A DNA stretch of 64,000 nucleotides from Latrodectus hesperus (Eukaryota > Arthropoda > Arachnida > Araneae > Theridiidae), in assembly GCA_037975125.1 (NCBI GenBank), contig CM075857.1:28209249-28273248 (forward strand), in the 5' to 3' direction. The number at the start of each line of letters is the position of its first letter. Positions within the stretch are counted from its first letter, which is position 1. The position numbers and the translations under genes are program-made. A model generated the notes under the pieces. It did not search any database and was not told the DNA's origin. It saw only the letters and a program-made list of their open reading frames with translations. Positions 12,746 to 25,930 of this stretch are shown piece by piece.

Positions 12746-13149
12746 GCAGAATCCATTTCAAAAATAAAATAAAAGTATCTACCAATTAAAAAAAAAGAAA
12801 CACTTTACAAATAAAAAATATTACTTAGAAATTACAGTCAGGTTAAAAATTCAAAATTTTTATTGAAATAAATCAAAGCCTGTAAAAAAATCACACAAAA
12901 TAATTTTTCGCATGACTCAAAAAATAGCCCAAAATCACAATGCAACAATTCTCATAAAATTGTAAATATAAGCATAAAGCTAAAAATTGATAATAAAAAA
13001 AAATTTTATTTACCTTAAAATATGGTGAAATATCATAATCTAAGTAATCATTCATGTAAAGTAAGAATGTTTTGAGATTTTATTAAACTCATTTTTAAAC
13101 ATACAGTTGATTCTAAAAATTGAGTTTTGAATTTTTCATAAAGATTCAA

Positions 13150-13420
13150 GCCAATGTCACAGTGACCTAATGGTAGGATAGTGCTTTTGGGAGCATAAAA
13201 TGCTGGGTTGCATTTTAATTATCGTTAAACAGTAGAAGATGGATGCTGTATTTCTATGTGCAAGTCTATTAGGATGGGTGCTTGGGAAAGTTATTTGAAG
13301 TTTTCTCTTCTGTGGCATGGGAATATGATCCACTATCTATGAAGTCTTCTTGGTAGACAATTTGCGTGATGGATTAGTTCAATTTGCCAATAATTTCAAT
13401 TCACAGATAATGAAGAATTT
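13150..13420 (+). repeat. SINE family D, old copy
   Basis: 'gtcacagtgacctaatggta' is a tRNA-like A-box region, followed by 'gctgggttgcattt' (degraded B box) and a body shared with 39530-39775 in the opposite orientation. Confidence 0.55.
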
Positions 13421-13519
13421 CCTTACAAGATACAAAAGATGCTTAAAATATTAGAATGATGAATTAATACTTAATTAAACCAATCTGAATAATTAAAATA
13501 GAGTAATAATGGTTTGTGG

Positions 13520-13725
13520 TATTGGACTTATAATTTTTTTTGGTGCTCTAGTAATTTTTAACATTTAGGAGCTAGTTTGGCTACAATATGGAGTTTAAAG
13601 TTGATAGAACTATTACAAACATTTGTACCGGAGGTGGGAATCGAACCTTTGAACCGAAGGGTAGAGTTGTAATCATTTAACTTCAAGCTCAAAGTGAACC
13701 ACTTATAAAGAGAGTACATCTATCT
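13520..13725 (-). repeat. SINE family A, old copy
   Basis: Minus strand: an intact-looking B box (GGTTCGATTCC) at about 13640, preceded by the CGGTTCAAAG-like arm, and a diverged body. Confidence 0.6.
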
Positions 13726-13908
13726 AATTACATTAGACTAAATGTCTACATTAAACTACGAATTTTGAACATTAATATTATTCACTCTTAGGAATTAAAA
13801 ATTGCACATAGTAATTTATTGAATTGCACCAATTTTTTTTATCATAAGCCATTAAACATTATTAGAAAAAATTATTTTTATAATAAGGAATACATCATTT
13901 AACCATAC

Positions 13909-14038
13909 CACTAACTTCTCTAAAGCCGATTTCCACTTTTGGATTATGAAGAATATAAATAATTCTGTCACGGAGATCTTTATCTTTTGTATGATTTAAA
14001 AGTTGCCGGATGTTCTCATGGAGTATTTCTTCATTTTT
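13909..14038 (-). CDS. CCDC77-like gene, third coding exon found
   Basis: The exon is 130 bases between acceptor ACATTTCAG and donor GTATGG. It starts in phase 0 and ends with one base of a glycine codon that the next exon completes. It encodes 43 residues: a helix with IRQLLNH, then RDRIIYILHNP and EIGFREVS. In vertebrate CCDC77 a similar short non-coiled segment follows the LQKAL block, so position and spacing fit. Confidence 0.75.
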
Positions 14039-14432
14039 CTGAAATGTTAATTTCTACTTTAGTAAGTAAATTTAATATTATATCTACAGGAAATAAAAAT
14101 TTAAAATTTCCCAATTACATATTTCTAAAACATTAGATAACAATTACCATAAGAATCTATGTTGAAAAGGATTTCATAAAATACAATTTTTACTAATCAA
14201 AATAACTCAAATTTATTGTTATATCTTTCTTTTATTAATTAGGGATAATTTTACTAAAAAAAAACATTGTTTATTTATAAACTTACAGTTATACAAATAT
14301 TTAATAATTTTGTTGAAAATCTTAAATCATGATCATTACAATTACAAATCAAATAATGCTTTGAATTAAATGTTCAAAATGTTTGCAGTTGCTAACAATC
14401 CCTCAGTAATTTCAAAAATAAACCATTAAAAT

Positions 14433-14471
14433 ATTTCAAGCATATTGGTATTATTTCAATATGCTTGAAAT
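14433..14471. repeat. Perfect 15-bp hairpin
   Basis: ATTTCAAGCATATTG and its exact reverse complement with a 9-base loop. Confidence 0.9.
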
Positions 14472-14737
14472 CCACCACTTACAAATGTAGTGAAAAAAGA
14501 AAAATAATAAATTCTCATTCCTATAAAAAGTAAATGGGAAAAATCATTTTTATTATTTAGCAAGATTCAGTAGAACCTTGCTCAACAAGCATCACTCATA
14601 AAAAGTAATTTGCATAAGCAAAGCAAATAGTAAAGAATGAATTGCTTAACAAGTGATGTTTCCTCTAACAAATGGTGAGGAGAGGGGAAATAACAAATTT
14701 TGCATATGTTACATGAGTGAATGTTTACACTTGTTCC

Positions 14738-14918
14738 TTGGTTTGGTTTGTTTGTCGCTCAACAGTCATTTTTTGCACACGACGGCTAATTAGACCGGGA
14801 TCTACGGTTTAAAGTGGATTCCAAACCACTGCAAACATCCATGCCCAAGGTGGGATTCGAACCCACGAACTGTTGAACTAGAGGCAAGAGCGCTAACCAT
14901 TTAGCTGCCAGCTCGGCA
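14738..14918 (-). repeat. SINE family A with 11-bp target duplication
   Basis: A tRNA-derived SINE on the minus strand. The B box GGGTTCGAATCCC and an A-box-like GGCAGCTAAATGGTTAGCG are both present. It is flanked by ACACTTGTTCC at 14727-14737 and 14919-14929. It is full length (181 bases). Confidence 0.92.
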
Positions 14919-15164
14919 ACACTTGTTCCAGCAGTATAATAGGGTCATTTAAGATCACAAATTTGAGTTATGTGTACATCAATACGAATTAATTATTATA
15001 TAAAGATGATCAGAAAATAAATTTGTAATTTTTTATGCAAAAATTTTTAACTCCTACAAAAATGTTGCTGGCAGAAAAAGCTGCAAGAATGCAGTTATAA
15101 GAGAGTAAAAATAATCATAGAAATAAAACATTAAATCACTGAAAAATGGGAATGAGGTGTAAGC

Positions 15165-16160
15165 ATGGCTGATCCGGCAAGCACAAACAATTGGTTTACA
15201 TTAATGATTCGCAAAACAAACAATATTAAGACAGATTTTTCACAGGGAGTAACAAGAGAATATGCACAACAGTTAAATATTTTTGATGTTGATGAAAGAT
15301 TGGTTCTCATATGGATAAATGAAAAGAAAGTACAAGGTGACACTATTAATGAGAACATCATTTGTGAAAAGATACAAATTATTTTGGCTGATCTCGTTAA
15401 AAAGACGGTCAAAGAAGTATTCAAGGGAAGATGTGATTTGAGATGTTCAAGGGGAGAGCTGGCATCTAAAGTATCATAGTGAAACAGAAAATTCCAACAT
15501 AAAAGCAGAGAATTTTTGATAAAGATGCCAAAGGAAATGTACATATATAACAGCAGAAAATTGTCGGGTTACAAGTCGATGATAGATGTAGCTATTTCGT
15601 TCCCATGCAAGAAGTGATTTGAAAATTAAACCACTGCTGGTGAAATCATTCAGGAACTCCAGGAGCCTTCAGTAAATTAAAAATCCAGATGAGCTGGATA
15701 AATGTGGTGTGGAAGTCTAACCAGAAAGCTTTTAGACACACGATCATTTTACTGGAATCAAGGAAGTATTTGGACCTCATGTGAGAAAATATTTACTTAG
15801 AATGAATCTAACATTCCATGCCTTGCTTGTTGTGGATAATGCTACTGCTCATCTCCCAGACCTACAAGAATACTTCACTGCATTAAAATTGTGTCACCTA
15901 ACAGCACACTGTTGCTCCAGCCCATGGATCAGCTAGTTATTATTTCTACCTTAAAAAAGCTCTACATTAAACTCGAGCTTTGTTTTCAGGTAACTGAAGA
16001 AATCAACCACACTGTTTTGAAAAAATCACTTCCGTATTGTTGCATGCCTCAATGATCGACAAGGCGTGTGAAGCCGTTAACAAGGGAATCCTAACTTCAG
16101 TTTGGAAGAAGCTTTAGATGAAAAGCATAGTCAAATGTTATTTTGAGGAGTTTAATGATA
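15165..16160 (+). pseudogene. Tigger/pogo-family transposase, broken
   Basis: The first 100 codons read as a CENP-B-type helix-turn-helix region (LVLIWINEKKVQGDTINENI, then ICEKIQIILADL). A frameshift or stop follows near 15480. Further on, LTFHALLVVDNATAHL near 15805-15855 is the second catalytic Asp region, then degraded PMDQ and FKVTEE-like blocks near 15925-15995. Many stops are present. In the living family this enzyme cuts and pastes the element at TA targets; this copy cannot. Confidence 0.65.
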
Positions 16161-16889
16161 ATGCTGAGTCATATTTTTGCCAAATTTTAAAGCAATGAAA
16201 ACAAATGTCTTTCAACATCTTTCTAATAAAAATAATTAAGTATGTATTATAACTATTTAGATTTTTTTTATGTAAATCAAACTCACATTCCTGGAGGGAC
16301 TGTTCTGCGATGGAAGAAAAGATGATTCGCTCTTCTTAACAATACACAATTAATTTACTTTGAATAAATGCTATACATAATATTTTGCTAATATTTTTTC
16401 AACATGGAATGCCTTAAGGTATTTCACATGAATTTAGATAAAAATTGTTTTTTATAGTGAGAATTTTGCTTTACAAATATGGTTCTTGAATGAATTATGC
16501 TCACTAGTGTATGTTTGCTTTTTCATGCCTATTTGCATAATGCCAAAGTTACTCCACATGTTAATGAAAACCAATTTTACTTCTAGAAGTGAGTGAGAAC
16601 ACCAGTGTTATAAATAGTAAAACAAAATAGCCAGTGTCAATTATTTTTAGGATAAATGCTTAAAGTACATAAATAATAAATTAAATGTTTTAGATACATA
16701 TTTATTTTTCACATGCAAATTATATTTCAATCAAACATTTGATTATATTATAATGATTGAGAATAAGATAAATTAACATTATATAAGCTTTCACAAATGC
16801 TTTAAATTTTTAAAAGATAAAATAATTATTAATTTAAAAAAATGATTCAACATCATGCATTTCATATTGAAAAAAACTAAACTTGAGTC

Positions 16890-17105
16890 TATATGCAGGC
16901 CAAAGCCTACAGTGCCAATCTGTTTTTTTGGACCAAGAGCCCTGGGATGCAGAGCATATGTTCCAGTTAGGTGGTCAACCTAACAAAATTACAGTGCTTA
17001 GTTACCAAGCATATTTGGTACTCAATTTATTGAACCAATGAAAGGATGAATGTCTTGCCCAGTCTGAGGATTAAACCTTTGACCTAAGCCTTGGTAGAAT
17101 TTCAC
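16890..17105 (-). repeat. SINE family E, old copy
   Basis: This shares ordered words with 41042-41335 (minus) and 61465-61680 (plus): 'gcctacagtgcc', 'ccctgggatgcag', 'tggtactcaatttat', 'gcccagtctgaggatt'. Confidence 0.6.
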
Positions 17106-19081
17106 GTATTTCATACAATATATTACATTTATATATCAATCCTGTTTAACTGCATTAAGTTATTATACATTTAATGACTTCAAACAGTAAAGTAATTTTA
17201 ATTAAATAAGATATTGGGTGTGTTGAGTTCAATTATAAAATATATGAAATCTTATAACAAAAAAGACATATCATAATGAATGAAAAATACATACTACCTA
17301 AATTCAAAATACTTTACTCTATAATATAATAAAGAGTAGTAATTGTTCACTTTGCTCAAAGTATTAATTTGAAAATATTGTAAATATGTAATTACAATAT
17401 ATTTGGCAACTGTTAAATAACTATACAAAAATTTAAATAATTGGAAAATACTGAACACATTAGTTTAAAAATTAACTCATAGGCACATAAAGTTTATGAG
17501 TTCATTTTAAGATGTGGAAACTTATCACATAATAAACATTTTTAATATCATATAATAAAAACATTTATGTGTGATTTTTAACACACTCATAAATACTTTT
17601 TTAGTAAAATATTCCATGCTTGAGTTTCTATTAAAAATTTCAATAAATACCCATGAAATAGTTTGCTCTATTAGATACTTACATTTTCCCATCACAGCAA
17701 ATATAAAAAAAAAACATTACAACAAAATATATATATACTAATTAGATTTCTTAGCGTAATATTGAATTTTTGATTAGAGGGTGATATATAATAGAATAAA
17801 TTCTATTAAATATCAAACTCCAAAAAATATATTCATTTGAATTTTCAAAAATTTATTTGGAACTTATAAAATTATTTCTGAATACATATCACTAAGACTG
17901 ATAAATTTAACAATATTGTAGTGATATCTATTCTTCACAATTACAACAAAATGTAATCAGAAGTTACAAATGATGAAATAACTTAGTTTTATTCAACAAA
18001 GTTTAATTAATTATGTTCTTTTTCAATTAAGTCTCTTTTTAATTAATTGAAAGATATTTATAAAACAATTGTTGACTAAGTGCTATTAATCACCTATTGA
18101 CTCCTGCTTTGAAGTTAACCCTCACATGATTTCTTTTAAATGCCACTTTATGGAAGTTTTATCTAGCATTGATATCCTTTAATCAGAATAACTAAGAAAA
18201 AAATTAATAATAAAACTTTCTTTACAGTTATTGATTTAGTGCTCAAAGTCAGTAATTGAACCTTCTTGAAATAACTCTGAAATAATTGCATATAAATATT
18301 TAGTCAGTACTATTGCTTGAAATCACCAAAATAATTAGTCAACTCTGAAAAAAATTATGTTTGTATAAAATACTTTCTTGTGTTTCTTTATACTCATTAC
18401 ATTTGCTTTCAAATTGATATTAAATAACTTTTTCATATTATATAGTGTTTACATTTACATATCAGCAATTATATTTATCATCATTTAGAAGACATTTTCT
18501 CCACTATTTCTGAGTAGTATGCCAAAATAAATTTTACTGATTTTTTAATTAATTGAAAGAAGATAATAATTTAAGAAAATAATAACTTTTATTTGAAAAT
18601 TAGAATGTTCAAAAATTATTTTATTATTTTAGTAGGACAAAACAATTGTAAGTAAAAAATACAAAAGCAAAAAATTATTTTGATATAATAACCAAAACTG
18701 AATTAAAACAAATTGAATATTTTATAAGTAAAGTAATTTGAAAGCTATGTTCTAACAGATGCATTTAAAGAAAATGTAAATATAATAAAAGTTTTTTTAT
18801 GTGGATCATTATTTTTTAACAATATTATTAATAGAAAGATTTATTTCAAGGTAAAAAAATGCCATTTATCGTTTTACAAGCCATTATAATATGAAAAATA
18901 TGTTTTCCTAGTTCATAATATTTAAAAATTTAATGCAAATGATAAGATAGAATATAATAAATATATGTCTAGATCATAAGCACACTTAGTAAGTTAACAT
19001 CAGCTTCCACTTCAAATGTGTATTTATACTATGTTATGATTAGATTGTCTTTTACGTCATCAATAAAAATGAAGCAAATAC
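17106..19081. other. Intron, nothing recognised
   Basis: AT-rich intron of the minus-strand gene without recognisable repeats or coding potential. Confidence 0.45.
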
Positions 19082-19220
19082 CTTTAATTTTTCATTTTCA
19101 GCAGATACATTTAAAAATTTCTCTCTTTCTTCAAAACAGCTCAGTTGGAGCTCAACAAGTGCTTTCTGGAGGTCAGATATTTTTTCACCTTTTCTGTAAA
19201 CTTCAGCTTCGAAGTTCATA
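19082..19220 (-). CDS. CCDC77-like gene, exon with the conserved LQKAL block
   Basis: The exon is 139 bases, bounded by an acceptor (AAATTGCAG) at its right and donor GTATTT at its left. It starts with one base that completes a codon and then reads 46 codons without a stop. The block ISDLQKALVELQLSCFEERE, followed by AENEKL, is the most conserved part of the CCDC77 family that I can recall. It is a predicted coiled coil. Other reading frames contain stops. Confidence 0.75.
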
Positions 19221-19593
19221 CTGCAATTTTAAATATATTTTAATAAATGAAGTGTAAAAAAATAAATGTTAAAATTAAAAGAATAAAAATTTGAATTTAT
19301 GCATACAAGTAGTTTCTGAGTCTATACTTTTTTTTTATTGATATAAATTTATAAATAATGCATTCAATACAAAATACTAAATAATGCATTTTAATATTTT
19401 CTTCTAAAAAAGATGCATGGTGAGCAGTTAAATTATAAATAGCGGAGTAATAAGTAAACAAAGAAATTGAGAAATTTATGACCAATCCAGATGACATAAT
19501 TAATATAGGGCCGATTTCAAGGCATAGCAAATAGAAAATTACCAAAAATAGAAAATTGCAGAGGCCAAAAATACCAAATTTTGAGATTTATGA

Positions 19594-19785
19594 GATTTGA
19601 TTTGATTTGTTCATTGCTCAATATTCACATCTTGCACATAAAAAATAATTAGACTGAGATCTCTATTTTAAAGTAGATTACAAACAATATCAAACATCAT
19701 ATCCCAAAGTGGGATTTAAATTCATGAAATTTTAAATCAAAAACAAGACTGAAAGCCATTTAGCTGCAAGTTAGAAATATTGAGA
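19594..19785 (-). repeat. SINE family A, diverged copy
   Basis: It follows the whole SINE A consensus (GTTCATTGCTCAATATTCAC..., 'aattagactgagatctc', 'cccaaagtgggatttaaattc', 'gccatttagctgcaagtt'), with many transitions. Confidence 0.75.
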
Positions 19786-21130
19786 TACTTAAACTAAATT
19801 AATGACAAATACACTTTTTATTTTGGGTGGAAAAGTACTGCAAATTATGCTATTATCATTATGAATGATTTTGCAAGAGATAATTTTAATTTGTAGTCCA
19901 ATAATTAATGACGAACGATTTGGATAGATAACAAAAAGTCTGGATATTTACGAGGTCCATGAAAAAAATTATTGGTGGAAAATATTCATTTCTTAATTAG
20001 GGTCTTAACAACTATTTATCTAGTGGTTCATGAATCCCGTGATTTCCAATTTGAAATTACTCTTCCTGTAAGTGATTTGTTAGAATAATGAAAATTAAAT
20101 GTAATACCTAAAACACAATAATAAACTTTTTGGAGATAGAGACTAAAACACTTTCTCTTTTAGATAACTCAGTTCAATTTTAAAATTTGAATTTCTTGGA
20201 TGTTCCATTAGATTTTATTTTGGAGATATTACAAGTTGCATTACATACACAAATTGTTTTTAATTATGACACTTCCAATATAAATTGCTGGGAAGTTAAT
20301 TGCTTCTTACAAAAATATAGGATGAAATTAATATTTTGTTAAAGATACTTCTAGGATTTTTAAAACAATATTCATTATTCTAAATTCCTCTTTTAAAATA
20401 CAAATGTATGAGTAATGTATCATTTGCAAAACTTTCATAATTTATTTGAATATTATTTATTTTATTGATTTTTTTAAGTAATCATTAAAAAAATACTTTA
20501 CAAATTTTTATTTGCTAATCTTAACATATAATTTTTCATATTAAAATAAATATTAACATATTTTTAGTTTAAAAGGGTACTAAGAAATTACACATAATGA
20601 TTTCACCTAGATTTGCTTTAGATGTACTTTTTTAAATATGCGTCAAATTTTATTTCAATAAACTAAATCAAAAAATATTTATAATATAAATTTACTTTAT
20701 AAAAATTTTACTGATGCTTAAGCAAATTAAGAGTATTATCTAAACACTTATTATATAGGTCCTAATATATTTAGTTAATGAAATATTTACTTATAGCATT
20801 TATTAACTTCAGCTACAAACTCTTAGATATATTATACAATCAAAATAATGATTTGGTAGTAAATTATTAGAGAATACACGGAGTTCCATACAATAATTAA
20901 ATTGTTATTAGCATATAAAAAGGAAATAATGAAAATTCAAATGACAATTCATTTCACGGTTTTTCAAGCAACATAGCAAAATAATGAGATATGAAATATG
21001 CTATATATAAAATAATAAAATGTAGTAAAATGCCATGAAAAGTAATGTATTCCCTTTCTTCTTTTTATCTTTTAGAATTATATGATTCCCCAAAGCTATC
21101 AAACTTTAAATACAGAAGACAGTCACAATT
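19786..21130. other. Intron, nothing recognised
   Basis: AT-rich, no coding pattern seen. Confidence 0.4.
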
Positions 21131-21152
21131 AACTGGTATACTACAAAACATT

Positions 21153-23283
21153 GCCACCCACGTCCAGTGTAGGAGTACAGAAAATTTTTTTTCAGGACAC
21201 TATTTTCAAGAAATATCAGGACATTTTTCAGGACATATTTCAATAATTGAACAAAACAATGTTACTTTTACATATTAATTTCTGTTTTATGCATAAAACA
21301 CATTTTAGAAAGGAATAAACTATTTAATAAATTCTGAGTTTTTTAATTTTTAATACAACAATATTAAAAATGATACAGAAATTTAAACTTTCTATACTGA
21401 ACATTTTTTGAAAATTAATAAGTTACATGATAAATGCTTTAAAATAACAGTTAATTTATGTATAATTGAATAATGTTCATTTTGAACTGGATGCATTAGC
21501 ATTTAATTCCGATAATTTAACACAGCACTTTTTTAACTTATCATTCACAGATGCAATCTCTGCATTAGCAGCAGACAGCATCATTTGTCCAACTTTCACA
21601 TCACTCATATTATCATCACTGATAGCACATGCTATTTTTTTAGTTGTATCATCCAAAATTTTTTGAGCTACACACTGATTATCAAGCAAATTTTTCTTTT
21701 CTTTCTCAAGTTCATTAATTTTTTCTAATAGGTGCGATAACTTAAACTTTTTTCACAAGTACTTTCTACATCTTCCTTATCTTTTCTTTTCTTGTCTAAT
21801 TGTGTTACATCTTTTGATTTTTCCATATATGATGCATATTCTGCATGAGATTTCTGAATATAATGCATGCCAGAGTCTTAGGTCTTTCAAATGTTTTATA
21901 ATCCGAAGATGTCTATCAGAAAGAGGAGATTTCAACTCTTTAGGTACTTTAAAAATGAAATATTCCTTTAGAACATCATATTGTTCAACAATTCTCTCAC
22001 AAACTGAGCCCAAAGTTAACTAACGGCTCTCAACATGACGAAGGAAACTATGTCTAGCTAAAGTTTCTTCCAGTATTTCTAACTGAAAGGAATGATAATC
22101 TTCCCTTCTTGCAGGAGATAGTTTGAAAAATTGATGAATATCTATAGCAAATCCATCAATATTACAATCAATTTTATCAATACCCTTACGTAGTGCTCCA
22201 TGGATTATGTGTAAGCAACATGTACCCAAATCAATTAGTACTGGTAAACTTTGCTTACTCAGTTTTGACTTTTTTGTCAGATAATTTGAGATTTTTTTCT
22301 ATAGAGGAATCATCAAAAATTTCTCCGTAAATGTTAGCTAAATCATTCAAAGATGAAAAAGAATAATTATTTTTTATTGCCACCAAAACTAAAATGGTTT
22401 CAGCTTTAATAGTTTTCTCTGATATCGTTTTGGGAAGCCATGATTTGTTATTCACTACAACAGTCGATGTCGAGGATTCAGATGAAGTTGATGACTTGAT
22501 AGTAAATAGTGTTTGATTCTTGTAACAGTTCACAGCTTTTTTGTGTTTTAATCCATCTGCATGAGCAAGTTCTTGTCTAAAACCCATATTTGAAACACTG
22601 AATTTGCTTTTGCATACGAAGCACTCTGCAGAATGAACATCGTCAACACTTCGGCACCAGGTCTTGATTAAGCATTTATTCCCATCTTGCAGTTCCAACC
22701 ATTTGTCGGAAAATTTTGTTTTCCTTGGCATTTTTAAAAGAAAATTAATTGTTTTCAAAAAATAAAATTCTGAGCTTGCTAATAAACATTTTTCAAAACA
22801 CCCTTCAAAATCTTTGAAAATGGTGCGATTAGCATTTCACGCATGCGCATAAAGGTAGGCGAATAATTCTCACAATTTCCCCATCATTGTAAATAGTTGT
22901 GCATTACTAAAACCAGAATCTTTGTCTGTAAAGGCAGAAAATAGAATTTAATGGTAAACCCAAACCTAATTTTTTCTGATGTCAGGTATCCATGAGCAAT
23001 GGCTGAAAACGAGGCGGAGACGAATGTATGGCAACCCTATTTCCGGTTTGAAAGAGAACAAAAAAGGGGAAATTTTTCTTTCTTCTTGCATAGAAAGCAG
23101 TTGAAAGAAAAAATATATTCCACTGTAAGAAAAATTTACAACTGAAAAAAATAAAATTATTAATTAAAATTAAACTTTCAAAAGAATATAATAAAAAATT
23201 AAGGAATTCCAAGATTTATTTTGAAAAATAAGGACATTTCAGGACGTTTTTTTCAGGAATATCAGGACAGCTTCGAGCCCTGC
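21153..23283 (-). mobile_element. hAT-like DNA transposon, internally deleted
   Basis: The right end read inward starts CAGGGCTCGAAGCTGTCC, a typical hAT terminus. The left end probably begins near 21161 (CAGTGTAGG) but matches poorly, and no 8-bp target duplication could be confirmed. CAGGACA-like motifs repeat inside both ends. Coding remains run on the minus strand from 22758 to 21466 and lack the transposase core. Confidence 0.6.
21466..22758 (-). pseudogene. hAT-like transposase, deleted and broken
   Basis: The N-terminal part (start near 22730, MPRKTKFSDKWLELQ) has a BED-like zinc finger: CFVCKSKF, then HADGLKHKK. The frame stops at 22255 after about 165 residues. The next piece (22229-22020) reads CLHIIHGALRKG, FFKLSPARREDY and FLRHVESR, typical of the hAT C-terminal half, and a TAG at 22020-22022 replaces the usual Trp before LTLGSVCERIVEQYDVLKEY. 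A coiled-coil tail (21820-21466) follows through another frameshift. The catalytic core between finger and C-terminal domain is missing. A domesticated gene was considered, but the stops argue against it. Confidence 0.65.
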
Positions 23284-23565
23284 CAGTGGTCAGCATGTCT
23301 GAATGTGGATAGGGAGATCCTGTGTTCGAATCCCGGTTCAGGCATGGATGTACTTTCTCTCTCTATCCTGTCTTTGTCCTTTCCTTGTATAAATATGGAG
23401 TGAATGGTTGCTTACCCTATAAACGGGTACCTATAGCATGTGTGTATTGAGGAAGTCGGACTCCACACCAAAATATGGTTCAGTTGTCAAAGTGGAGCAG
23501 CGCACCCCATATTGCCAGCTTGGATGGCACACGACAACAACAACAACTATAAAACATCATATGGA
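23284..23565 (+). repeat. SINE family G with (AAC)n tail
   Basis: A tRNA-like head 'cagtggtcagcatgtctgaa' with B box GTGTTCGAATCCCGG, a body of about 280 bases and the tail CGACAACAACAACAAC. It directly abuts the right end of the hAT-like element; the exact border is uncertain. Confidence 0.7.
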
Positions 23566-25129
23566 AGTTCCAAAAGAAAAGAATTAGTGGATTCATGCAT
23601 CATCATGACAAGCCTTCTCATTCAGCAAGATTGATTGCCCAGTCTTTTGAACAAAAACACATAAAAGTGAAATATACATATGCACTTGATGCAGCAGTGT
23701 ATGCCCTTTGGTTATTCTCTATATAAAAAACAATTCAGATAAATGTCACTTTCGTTGTAAAGATGAGACTAATTAAGACTTAATTCTAACCAGTCTCACA
23801 CTGAGTCATAACATTGTGGATTTTTGATATTAGCAATTATCTATGATGTATTTCAATGTAAGATTTGTTTGCAGTTTTAATAATCCTTGAAGCTTATGCT
23901 TTTTATTTTTTCTAAATTTATTTTTATTTTTAAGAGGTTGTGTGTGTAAATTTTTTTTTTTAAATTTGGAGCATGCGAGGATTTGATGATTAGGCAAGTA
24001 CTTTTATTTTGTGTTATTCAGTTTAATTTACTATTTTATATAGTAAATTATGCATAATTTATTGAATATTGTGTAGAAACATTTGAAATATATTCCTTGT
24101 TGAATTTCATTACTTTATTAACTAAAAATACATTACTCGATTAATTAAAACCAGAATTATGTGTTATTTTGAGATGCGTAGCTGGTGACTGGTTAGTTAG
24201 AAACTCAAGTTTCCATAAAAATGTGTGTTATTTATGTTATTGAAATAGATTTATTAGTACAATTCTTAATACTTGCTTGGCTTTGTTACATACAGTATAT
24301 TTTTAGAGCATTTGTATTCTTTTGATTAATTCAAAAAAATTTAAAAATAATTATTGATTATCATTATATTTTATTGACCGATTACAAATAACAGTATTCA
24401 CTTTTAAAGAGTTATATTTGCTTTGTAATATGTAAATTTTGTAAAATAAGCGAAACTAAGTTTGCTTTGTAGTTCTTTAATACAATTAAATACAATAAAA
24501 TATTCAAAACTGTGATATTTAAAATAAAAAGTAGTTCAAGATTGTGATATTCAAAGTTAGAAATTTAGTGTGATTGGGATTTTAAAGAAATTGGATTTAC
24601 TAGGATCTGTTGTTGATTTTGTGAGATTTGGTGAGTTGTTGATTTTAAGACATTTTAGATTCAACAATCTTGTAATTTTGTCATTGGTAACATTTTTTAA
24701 AATAGCAGCAAATGCATTACATATATATACCAGTTAGGCATTACACTGATTGGAATATAAATCTAGTTTTCTTATTAATTCCAAGAAATGAATTGCTTGA
24801 GGTATATAATTTTAGGAAAATTCATTTAAAGAAGTGCACTGATGCTGGAGGAAGTTAGGTTGAACACACCTAAATCTGTCTGAATCCTATTACCTGGTTC
24901 AGGGTGCCAAATGAATCAAACCAGTAGATTACTGCAACAACTCAATTAATTTAAAGTCAAGTATTCTAAAAATTAATATTATTCACGTTACTTATATAAT
25001 TAATATTTAGCTGTTGATTTTTGTTTTGTTTTACTACATAGAATGCTTTTCTAACAAATATATGCCCCCATTTGATTGATGTTATTAGCACTATTGATTT
25101 AGCATTTCTGCTCAAGTGATAACCGCTGC
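23566..25129. other. Intron, nothing recognised
   Basis: AT-rich, no coding or repeat pattern seen. If the CCDC77-like gene has an unseen small exon, this is one place to look. Confidence 0.4.
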
Positions 25130-25432
25130 ATGGCAGGCTGCCATGGCCTAGTTGATAAGGGGCATCATTTTCTTTATCGAAAGGTAATAATTTTTAATCC
25201 TGATATAACAGAAAATCCGTAATGCTTCAGTAAAAGCAGCAGGGCTACATTAAATTAGTTGTGCTTGTAATGTCTAGTTAAAATGACACCTCTAAGGTCA
25301 GTAGATCAAGTGTTGGGGTGTCAAGGGTGTTTTTTGCTTAGTATCTGCTTCTAAATTATATAGTTTGCCACCTAATTAATAGGGCCTAAGTCATAGTTAG
25401 GTACAGGGAAGCATGTCAGTACAACAACAACC
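25130..25432 (+). repeat. SINE family C, old copy
   Basis: A diverged relative of 25576-25930: 'ccatggcctagttgataagg' head, 'aatgacacctctaaggtc' and 'gggaagcatgtcagtacaac' near the end. Confidence 0.6.
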
Positions 25433-25575
25433 TCTGCTTGCCAGTGATAAAAACACGATATTTCTTAATGTGCATGCTGCTACATAGTTAGATAAAAAAA
25501 TAAGTTATTATAAAAGAATGAGATAATTCTATTTACTGATTTAGTTATATTGGTTTAGCATTCACACATGCAATA

Positions 25576-25930
25576 AGGAGCATGGTGGCCTGGTTGGTTA
25601 AGGTGCTGAATGTTGTTCTCATTATTGGAAAGTACTGAGTTCGAATCCCGGCTTAACTGAAGTTCCGTTGTGTTGGCTAAAGGCAGCTGAGGCATGTTGT
25701 AAATGTCATGGTTGCAATGTCTTCCATAAAGATAATCAGAAAATAAATGATTTTGAGATAATGAAAAATAAATGAAAGAGCTCTGGGGTTGACAGGCCAA
25801 GTATTGAATCTTTTACTTGGCCCATGCTTTAAAATTACATAGACTTCACCTGATTGCTTCTATCTAACTGGTAGAACTCAACTCAGGGCTAGAAGATACA
25901 GAGAAGCATGCTAATGCAATAACAACATAT
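25576..25930 (+). repeat. SINE family C
   Basis: A head 'ggtggcctggttggttaagg' with B box GAGTTCGAATCCCGG. The body holds 'ctggggttgacaggccaag' and the end 'agagaagcatgctaatgcaa' then 'taacaaca'. It has the same layout as 31553-31880 and 33683-34025. Confidence 0.8.

Larger units (their letters stand above)
14568..16510 (+). mobile_element. Tigger/pogo-like DNA transposon, decayed
   Basis: The left end, CAGTAGAACCTTGCTCAAC, has the form of a Tigger terminal repeat. The interior encodes a broken CENP-B-like transposase (15165-16160). The right end near 16510 is weak: 'aattttgctttacaaatatg' and 'gaattatgctcac' look like a decayed matching repeat, but I cannot place the last base. A SINE A copy is nested at 14738-14918, so this element is older than that SINE. 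Confidence 0.65.

Noticed and set aside
15131..15544. 137-codon minus-strand open frame
   Set aside because: It is antisense to the Tigger/CENP-B-like transposase region, which has recognisable protein motifs on the plus strand.
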